A program made the translations under genes and the position numbers. Positions 56,768 to 64,000 of a stretch of DNA of 64,000 bases are shown here, piece by piece (the stretch's first letter is position 1; every line of letters begins with the position of its first letter). A model generated the notes under the pieces. It saw only the letters and a list, made by a program, of their open reading frames with translations. It made no database searches and was not told the DNA's origin. Source of the DNA: Acanthaster planci (taxonomy: Eukaryota; Echinodermata; Asteroidea; Valvatida; Acanthasteridae); assembly GCF_001949145.1 (NCBI RefSeq), contig NW_019091374.1, positions 691,429 through 755,428 on the forward strand. The letters run 5' to 3'.

Positions 56768-57338
56768 AACGCGCCCTAACTTCTGCAAACACTCAGTGGT
56801 CGAGTTCGCGCGGCCTGTTCTACCCAGGATTCGTGTTCTCGCGCTCAAACGGCGGGAACACAACACAAGAACACTGATCTCGGAAGAGGTTCACACACCA
56901 CCTCTGCGTCAGGGTTTTACAGAAACACACGGAAAAACTCATGAGATTTGATTTTGAAAAGCTGCAAAACTATCGAGGTGGCTTACAAAGCTGGAGAAAA
57001 TAGAATGTTTTGCAAAATCAACGTTTTTGATGACAGCATTTTTTTTAATGGAAAAGAAGTTGCAAACATTAACTCTTGAAGAATGCACAAGGATGCCGCC
57101 ATGTTGAATGTTGCTTGCTACAAACTAGTAGCGATAACCGGTTGTACTTTCCCAGCGTTCGAGCGGCCGTCCCATGAACAACAAATCGAGCTCTTCGGAA
57201 CATACGAGAACAAGCCACCCGAACTCAGCTAGTGATTACATCAAAGGAACGCCATTACTGACATGCCCTCTGGTTTTCCCGCTCGGAGAGGACAGCGAAG
57301 ACATCAGGGCGTCAAGAATGGTCCACGTGTAACATTTA

Positions 57339-58517
57339 TCAAGACCAGTGGAAATCAGTTTCCATGAGCTGGTTCAGTGCCTTGTTGTACGGCCGGTAGT
57401 AGTCGCGCAGCTTCCTCAGCGTCTGGTCGTTTACATCCGGATGAGGGCGCCCTTTTGCCTTCTTCATGCAGTTGTTGGGGATGGGCTTGTTCAGACAGAA
57501 GAACCCCTTCTGCACGTCGAAGTAGAAGTGGTCACGCGCAAAGTAATCCCTGATACCTAGAAACTCCTCCACTTTCTTGACGGCCGGGTAGGGATTATTG
57601 ATGAACGCCTCCCCGTCTATTGCAAGGATCTGTTCGGATTTGAAGTACTTTAGGTATCGTTTTATGTCAATGACGTAAAGTCCTTTTGCTACAAGCTGAT
57701 TCGAATAGTTGACCTCGCCGTCTGAATCGATGACGGACTCTTCGAAAGTATCGGCTATGAAGTAACCCGAATTCTCGATCGAGCACTTTGACGAAGCTTT
57801 CCCCTTTTTGCATTTTTTGGCAATCGTGACTTGCATGTGCACGTAGTCGGATACCGCTCGCTCCACGGGGTCCCGCATGATGATGATGAGTTTGACATCG
57901 GGCAGGACTTTTGCAATCATTGCGGGGACCTTCGGGTAATGAGAATAAGCCGGCGTTTTCTCCATGGAGATCTGATCCGGGGTGGAGTAGATCATCTCGC
58001 GTCGGTAGAATTCCAATCCCTTCTCCCTGTCCTCAGACGAGGTGAAGAACTTTAACTCTTCCTGAGTGAAGGCGATGTCGGGATGGTAGCTGAGGAAGTT
58101 CTTCAAGGTGGTGGTCCCGCCCTTTTTCACGCCGAAGATCATGGCGTCTGGAAGTCTCTTCTTGCAGCCTCTTTCTTTGAGTTCAGGTTGACTCAGGATT
58201 TTCATAATACCGTTTTCGACGGTTGTGTAGCGATAGCAACATCTGTCGCACGTGACATTATTTGGAAAAAATGACTTGTCCCCCGAAATGGAACCGGTTT
58301 GGTCAGGATAAACTTTGTGAGTAGATTGGAATGGCTTATCTACCTCTGACTGGTACCCGGCGTCTGGCTTTGACCAAATTTCAACATGACTCTCCTCATG
58401 TGGGTATGTTCCTCCCAATATTCCAAGAGTGAATGTTAGCAACAGGAATGCCAGTGCAAACGATGCGACCATCCTCCTCCAACTTCTGCCGCTTGCAAAT
58501 GTGTCAGCGTCGCTCAT
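57339..58517 (-). CDS. Heparan-sulfate glucosamine 3-O-sulfotransferase-like protein B, 392 aa, intronless
   Basis: Paralogue of the gene at 45802-44606, on the same strand about 11.5 kb away. The ATG sits in a good Kozak setting (TCCACCATGAG). A membrane anchor at about 16-34 is followed by a stem with NVTCDRCCYRYT (87-98) and the sulfotransferase domain. The PAPS loop is GVKKGGTTTL (129-138), the 3'-phosphate site is RDPVERAVSDY (215-225), and MEKTPAY (185-191), C341/C350 and KGRPHPDV (355-362) are present. The active-site segment EVHFFD of classical 3-O-sulfotransferases is ELKFFT here (154-159). The frame is intact, with no sign of decay. The expected location is the Golgi membrane with the domain in the lumen. 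Whether it sulfates heparan sulfate at the 3-O position is uncertain. Confidence 0.9.
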   Translation of the reverse strand: MSDADTFASGRSWRRMVASFALAFLLLTFTLGILGGTYPHEESHVEIWSKPDAGYQSEVDKPFQSTHKVYPDQTGSISGDKSFFPNNVTCDRCCYRYTTVENGIMKILSQPELKERGCKKRLPDAMIFGVKKGGTTTLKNFLSYHPDIAFTQEELKFFTSSEDREKGLEFYRREMIYSTPDQISMEKTPAYSHYPKVPAMIAKVLPDVKLIIIMRDPVERAVSDYVHMQVTIAKKCKKGKASSKCSIENSGYFIADTFEESVIDSDGEVNYSNQLVAKGLYVIDIKRYLKYFKSEQILAIDGEAFINNPYPAVKKVEEFLGIRDYFARDHFYFDVQKGFFCLNKPIPNNCMKKAKGRPHPDVNDQTLRKLRDYYRPYNKALNQLMETDFHWS

Positions 58518-58611
58518 GGTGGAAGATCGTCAAAGGTGCCACGACCACTTTCTTTTGGAATGGATGAGGTTGAATTCGAAGTTCTTCCAATTCCACATTG
58601 GACAACGCAGT

Positions 58612-58626
58612 TTATCTATAAATACA
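58612..58626 (-). promoter_or_regulatory. Candidate TATA-like element for sulfotransferase B
   Basis: The minus strand reads TATTTATAGATAAAC about 100 nt before the ATG. The position fits a short, unspliced 5' UTR, but the sequence is AT-rich and could be chance. Confidence 0.3.
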
Positions 58627-58639
58627 AAAATGTAACCTC

Positions 58640-61600
58640 ATTAGTAAAAACTTTTAGTTCGCAACTTGGCCCACTCTGAATTGGGTTCTTGCCGCATATT
58701 GTAACATTTTGAAAAGCCGATGAAGCAGCCGATACACAGGAACAGACAGAAACATTTCAGCTGAGTTTGGCTAATTTGGAGACGCGCTTTACTACGTGAA
58801 CTAAAAGGTACAGTACACTAAAGTGGTACCTCAGAACACCGTGAGCGGTACACATACATGTACAGTCTACATATATTTCACAATCGCGTCAGTTGAACAA
58901 AAAGGAAAGGCTTTTCTGCACTGTATGTGGAAAATTGAGCAAATAAATGTAAAACCGTGTTGTCAATACATATAGGCTATATACCAAAATATTTTCAATT
59001 GAAGCAGTCTTGAGAATAAGATGGGAAATCTATAAAGTTTCCACTACATGTAAAATCGAGTCAAATTGGGAAATAAGAATTACATTTGCGTACATCCAAA
59101 GTGATGGTAATTTTTCCTTGGATGATGTCATGCAGGGGAGCACAACCTGTACGAAATTATTTCAAGGATGGTCAATTTAGTAAGCAACCAATGAGGTCAT
59201 GACCCTGGGGCCACTAACGCAGGAACTGTGGCTTGTCCTCATTGGGGAAATGGAAAGACGTGTGTCCAAGGAATAAAAAAACCTTGAGAACAGGTGGGCT
59301 GTTTAATGGAAACACCTGTTACATAGGGTATGCCAAATGGTCAAATTTCTCCGTCACAGACAAGTTTATCCCTTCACGCTTCAAATACAACCATTGGCTA
59401 GGGAAAGGTTTTCTGCCTGAAAATGTACATCAGTAACTATTACATGCACTTTTATAAGGGTCTTATTTCTGTTTAAATAACAGTATTTGATTATTTGGTG
59501 TATTAACACCCGAGTGAGAATTTTAGGGTAACACTGTGTGAAACATACGTATTGATTTGCTTTTCTACTGACCACCATCCATGACGTTTAGAAGGAGATT
59601 TATTTCCAGATAAAGCTTGATTCAAGCTCAGTCAACACTTTAATGTATGTGAGGGTAATCTACCGCCCTCGGTCAAAGACCACGTGTAATGCGCCTACCA
59701 AGTGCCGGGGACCGCATCCACTACTGACGAGGGAGCCAAAAGTTTATAAAAGGGGCAATGTTGATATTCAGTCTAGTTGAATGGAACAAAATTACAATTT
59801 ACAAACTATACATTCGATTTCCCAGTGCTGTATTAACACTCAGCTTGATGATCGCTTCCCAGTTACGGCGAAGCAGTGGGATTTTTATGGATATTAGAAT
59901 CGTACAAAGCATCCTAAGGAAAGAGTTCCATATACGGACATTACTTGAAACCCTATTCAAAAACATATGAGACTGGTCTAAAAATCATGTTTTCTAAGTA
60001 AATGGTTCAATATATTCGCTGCAAAATTTGACTTTTCAGGACATATTATCCTAGCGTGGATCAAGGTGCGGGGGGTGTCAAAAAGCACCCTGAAACTACA
60101 TGTATATGTGCATGTAATTCGTTGCCTATATGTGCCCGCATGTTCCCAACTAGTTCCCAACAACTATAAAAACATGACCCCAAGGAAAATTCCTGGATTC
60201 GCCCCTGTTGTCTCTTTCTGATGCCTGAAACGTTACCGCAGTGATTTGGGGAATTCTTCCCAAGACTGAATTACTACCACGACTTTGGAAGGAAATCGAC
60301 AGAAATTTCAGAGCATCGATACCAGACTGTCCATCCATGAAGTACTGCATGCACGAAGAAGAGTCGGACTGACTGTTTCTTGCACCAGCTCCATGCTTCT
60401 ACTCACGTTAAATGCTAACGTTAGTTCTCAAGTTTTGGGACTCTTAACCGTGTCTAAACACACCAAATGCAATGACACGAATGGTTAGTCCTTTTCCAAA
60501 CGGCACAGAGCTACACACTGCTGACGTTACCTTTCAATAGATCACAGCTTCATGAATAGATCTTACCTCTCTCCTGGGCAACTTACGAGGGTATACCCCA
60601 GTCGCACTTTAGTAACAGGACGGACCGTGCTCCAGCCATTGCCATGTTGGAATAAAAATGCTGTCGAGTTATTTCTGGAAGGTAATTTCCTATTGTCAGC
60701 AAGCAGTCGCTAACCTTACAAGTATGCAAAGTGATTCCGCGGTGCATAGCAAATCACAACTCTTTTGTCCGCCGAAGAGGGACCCTTTGACGGTTCACGC
60801 ATGGGTGCACTCGGCCAGATCAGACTGTGTGCTGCCGAAACGAGGATACAGCACACGCACTACACGGGTGTCGTGAACAGGATTGATACTAGTTTATAAA
60901 CCATGGAGGAATAAAACACACACTGCCATGGAGGAAGTTATAAAATGTCCCACTCCGTGATACCACATGCAGTAAAGGACGAGTCCAGAATGTTTAACTG
61001 TTCTGTGTGCACTACGCTTTTGGTTATCAGGAAGATATTCGCTTTACGACAGCATTGTGTGCAGTTGACTCGGAAGTTACCGCAAACGTTAGAAGCAGTA
61101 GAGGCCAGATACACATTAACTCGCCTTTAATAACAAGACTTCGTTCGAGCCGCGCCGGTGCACCATTTTTATCTATCCCGGCCGAGGGGTTTTTGTTTTG
61201 TTTGTGGATTTGGGGTTTGTTTGTTTGTTTGTTTGTTTGTTTGCTTGCTTGGGTATTGGGTTGTGTGTTGGTTGTTGTTTGTGTATTCGTTTGAAAACAG
61301 AACATCGGGAACATTTCTTACAGACAAATCGAAACAATCTCAAGTAAGTCAAAACGGGGGATTACTTAGGGGATAAACCATGGTCGTACATGTACTAGTC
61401 TATGGTCAAACCTCAACGTTACATTTCCAAGGTCACCACAATGGGAATACTCGAACAAATAAAAGCCAAAGTTTGGCACTGTATAGTTTGGGGGGACTTT
61501 TTTCCTATATTTGGTTTTGTTGCTTCATCAACATTTTTGTCTCGCGACTGGGCAACTGCAAGGAAGAGCGCCACGCCACTTTTCTGCCACGACCGTTAAA

Positions 61601-61848
61601 TATAGATGCCACGGCTTGAATAAAGGCTTTGAAGAGAATGGCATTTGTTGGTATCCAAGCGCCCGGAAATGCCCACACCCGTAGTCGTGTTGGATTATCA
61701 CGCATGCCCGGATTTAGATAACTCGCCTGCATTTTGGCCACCGAAGTAAAAAGTTATGTTAATGGTAAACTTAAAGGCGCATACCGCGCTGAAATGCACC
61801 AGGCTTTGACCGTCGGGTGTTGGTGATTGTATGGTGTTCTATAGACAA
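58640..61848. other. No gene recognised
   Basis: Upstream flank of sulfotransferase B and beyond. It contains a GGATTCGCCCCTG repeat end near 60186 and a (GTTT)n run at about 61213-61245. Short frames lack motifs. Confidence 0.45.
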
Positions 61849-62094
61849 TAAAATTAGCGTCGCGTCGTCCCGTTGCCCCGGCGCGACGCTATGACGGCTC
61901 CGTCGTGTCGTGGCATCGCCTTTTTTCGTATTGCTTTAATGCTGTGCTTTATGTGTTGAGTTGTGCCGTCGTGGCGTTGCGACTTTCCATCATATCGTCA
62001 CGTCGTGCCGTCGCACTGTCGCGGCGCGCCGGCGTCCTGACGTCGTGCCGTCGCGTCTTGTAGTCGTCCGTCGTATTGTGCCGTTGTGCCTTAC
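61849..62094. repeat. CpG-rich GTCGTGCCGTCGC repeat array, left arm
   Basis: Irregular repeats such as GTCGCGTCGTCCCGTTG and CGTCGTGCCGTCGC occur. The inverted form lies on the other side of the gap at 62801-62940. Confidence 0.65.
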
Positions 62095-62212
62095 TGTTTC
62101 TAAAACTGAGGGCTGGTAATAATCACGGCCAATAGAGGGCGTATGTCACAAGTCATGGGGAAAAGTGTGCTTGCACATGGTGCATAAAGCCTACTAGATG
62201 TGATTATAATAA

Positions 62213-62516
62213 NNNNNNNNNNNNNNNNNNNNNNNNNNNNNNNNNNNNNNNNNNNNNNNNNNNNNNNNNNNNNNNNNNNNNNNNNNNNNNNNNNNNNNNN
62301 NNNNNNNNNNNNNNNNNNNNNNNNNNNNNNNNNNNNNNNNNNNNNNNNNNNNNNNNNNNNNNNNNNNNNNNNNNNNNNNNNNNNNNNNNNNNNNNNNNNN
62401 NNNNNNNNNNNNNNNNNNNNNNNNNNNNNNNNNNNNNNNNNNNNNNNNNNNNNNNNNNNNNNNNNNNNNNNNNNNNNNNNNNNNNNNNNNNNNNNNNNNN
62501 NNNNNNNNNNNNNNNN
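62213..62516. other. Assembly gap of 304 unknown bases
   Basis: A run of N. Open frames drawn through it have no meaning. The true length is not known from the sequence. Confidence 0.99.
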
Positions 62517-62800
62517 TATAACTTTTATTAATGAGCGCGGCGGACATATTTCTGGCCTAATTACCAGGGTGCACCCATAAGCCAATTTCCCATTCCGTCG
62601 GCATATTGATTTTAGCGCCCCCGCGCGAGTAAGTGAACCAAGCCAGAGCGGAACAAATTGTCTCCAACAATAACAATCCCGAGCATCCATTCGCCAAACG
62701 TTATGCAACGTTGTTGAAAAGTCTTATTGGTATATAGTACATGTATTAGAAATCAGCCCGCCTCTGAGGGCGCCCCGTATTTCCCCTAGTAATGAGGCGA

Positions 62801-62940
62801 CGGCGAAAGCACGATGCGACTGCACAGCGCAACGGCTAAAGGGCATGATGCGTCGACGGCACGACGCGACGGTAAGACGCAACAGGAACTCGGGGCCGTC
62901 GCGTCGTGGTGTCGGGGCCGGCGATGGGACGACGCGGCGT
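62801..62940. repeat. CpG-rich CGACGGCACGACGCGACGG repeat array, right arm
   Basis: This is the reverse complement in character of the left array. It includes one short stretch in left-arm orientation (GGCCGTCGCGTCGTGGTGTC). It abuts the MITE at 62945. Confidence 0.6.
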
Positions 62941-62944
62941 AATA

Positions 62945-63112
62945 CGGGCGATTCACAATAGCGCACCACGAAGAGTTTGCAACGCGTTGACCACTCACAA
63001 TCCGCGAAATCTGTCGACCCCGTGCGCGTTTGAAAAGAGTCGACAGATTTCGCGCATTTTGATTGGTCAACGCGTCGCAAACTCTTGGAGGCGCGCTATT
63101 GTGAATTGCCCG
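62945..63112. repeat. TA-flanked palindromic MITE (CGGGCGTTCACAATAG family), copy 2
   Basis: The ends CGGGCGATTCACAATAGCGC and, inverted, CGGGCAATTCACAATAGCGC are flanked by TA. The sequence is palindromic over nearly its whole length (TTTGCAACGCGTTGACC / GGTCAACGCGTCGCAAA). Confidence 0.72.
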
Positions 63113-63202
63113 TATTTTGTCACCTTTCTTTGACACAGTAAAATGAAAAAAAAAATGAAATGAAAATATGAAATATACTGTGAAATTGACACTGACTCTT
63201 AC

Positions 63203-63405
63203 CCATCTCTTCGCAGTGCAGTGCTGCAACAAGGCTTCCGTCGACCAAACGCTGAACTAAATGGCTGGACGGGTTCGGCTGAATCATTACAGTTCATGGT
63301 CGCACCACTGGATCTGAAGGGCCATGTGTTCGCCATGTCCAGCAGCGAGTCCGGCTTGTCCGTGCTCCGAGGATAGACCGCTGACCTCAGGACAAATTGC
63401 AACAT
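63203..63405 (-). CDS. Candidate 5' coding exon of an unknown minus-strand gene
   Basis: The ATG at 63405 starts a frame of 67 codons ending at a strong donor, GAGATGG|GTAAGA, in phase 2. The N-terminus MLQFVLRSAVYPRSTDK has the Arg/hydrophobic pattern of a mitochondrial presequence, and the frame is moderately GC-rich. No family is recognised. Later exons would lie below 63203, where a MITE, CpG-rich repeats and the assembly gap occur, and none was found. Confidence 0.35.
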
Positions 63406-64000
63406 GCTGGGGTTTCCGCAGGCCTGTCTTCAATACCATTTGACGTTATACAAGAAGAGGCAGCTGCCCTGACTTTCTCTTTTTATTCTGACAACAAATT
63501 TAGTTATGGTTGCAGACCAGCAAATTAAAACCGTCACATAGACAGCAATTCAATTTTATTGGAAGGCTTCGGGGATACGAGAATAAACCGCACAAGCTGT
63601 AACAATGAATAGGTTGACATGAGGGTCCAGACGATTTCGAAGGAACGATTTAGATAATAAAAAAGAACCCCTTTCAGTGGAGGCTCGAGTGGCATGCGAA
63701 AATGCTATTTGATTGAACACATTTCCTTCCAGCTCGCATTGTTCTAAGTTTCAGTCGGGAGGATTGAAGCTTCACTCAACTGTATTGTCACTCTCAGATT
63801 TTATGAAGTGCGCACTCTCTAAATTCAAAGAGCGACAATACAAATGTGCGTGGTTGCTAGGTGACAAAGCGCCTCTAAAGAAAAGAAAGTACATGCATAC
63901 GTACAATCACAAACAGTGGCCTTCGTGTAATACAGTGTTTGGCTCCCCACCAACTTTTTGAATTTTCGTGGCCAGGCAATTTTGGGACCTGGGTCATTCC
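63406..64000. other. No gene recognised
   Basis: Region upstream of the candidate exon at 63405. No TATA or YY1-type motif and no coding feature is seen. Confidence 0.4.

Larger units (their letters stand above)
54476..57338. other. Mostly no gene; two MITEs and a small open frame
   Basis: Besides the MITEs at 55384 and 56610, a 52-codon plus-strand frame (57174-57332) ends seven bases before the end of sulfotransferase B. It is rich in Ser and has no recognised motif. Confidence 0.4.

Noticed and set aside
62100-62708. 202-codon frame on the minus strand
   Set aside because: It is open only because it runs through the N gap; the flanking residues show no family.
62786-63232. 148-codon minus-strand frame
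   Set aside because: It consists of the palindromic MITE and CpG-rich repeat arm, not a gene.
1-64000. CRISPR arrays, operons, ribosome binding sites or other bacterial features
   Set aside because: The splice structure, gene families and repeat content are eukaryotic; no regular spacer array exists.

Overview
This is a eukaryotic draft-assembly window with a 304-base gap at 62213-62516. It has long AT-rich non-coding stretches, few and mostly intron-split genes, GT-AG splice sites and dense small transposon remnants. The gene families present (hnRNP A/B, CRAL-TRIO, heparan-sulfate 3-O-sulfotransferase-like), many short inverted-repeat elements and frequent 'acatgta' strings fit a marine invertebrate. 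A deuterostome (echinoderm, hemichordate or cephalochordate) is my best guess, but the sequence alone does not fix the phylum. No prokaryotic features are present.

Five genes can be supported well. (1) 18678-11662, minus strand: a seven-exon hnRNP A/B-type RNA-binding protein whose exons join in frame to 344 residues (two RRMs, a Gly/Ser/Tyr/Arg-rich tail and a C-terminal nuclear-import-like signal). (2) 25938-24898, minus: the last large exon of an unrecognised protein with a proline-rich, acidic cytosolic part and one C-terminal membrane anchor; a possible 42-nt upstream exon lies at 26699-26658. (3) 35018-39256, plus: a four-exon CRAL-TRIO lipid-transfer protein (339 residues) closest to the alpha-tocopherol-transfer-protein/TTPAL/clavesin group. 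(4) and (5) 45802-44606 and 58517-57339, both minus: two paralogous intronless type II membrane sulfotransferases related to heparan-sulfate glucosamine 3-O-sulfotransferases. Two weaker first-exon candidates are at 44464-44545 (plus) and 63405-63203 (minus).

The remainder is intergenic or intronic sequence dominated by non-autonomous elements: TA-flanked palindromic MITEs in several families, a pogo/Tigger-like element (5398-6289), a LINE reverse-transcriptase remnant near 3.85 kb, a tRNA-derived SINE in the first CRAL-TRIO intron, a 500-bp dispersed repeat with three copies, and a large foldback at 27757-28075 whose arms contain smaller hairpins. There are also minisatellites and a compound pentanucleotide array at 52496-52635.

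The genes have unrelated roles (RNA processing, lipid transport, Golgi sulfation) and show no joint pathway. The only clear local relationship is the sulfotransferase duplication, about 11.5 kb apart on one strand. I found no convincing new biological system. The points most worth following are the altered active-site motif shared by the two sulfotransferases, the unrecognised membrane protein, the nested candidate exon antisense to a sulfotransferase, and the hairpin-rich foldback.
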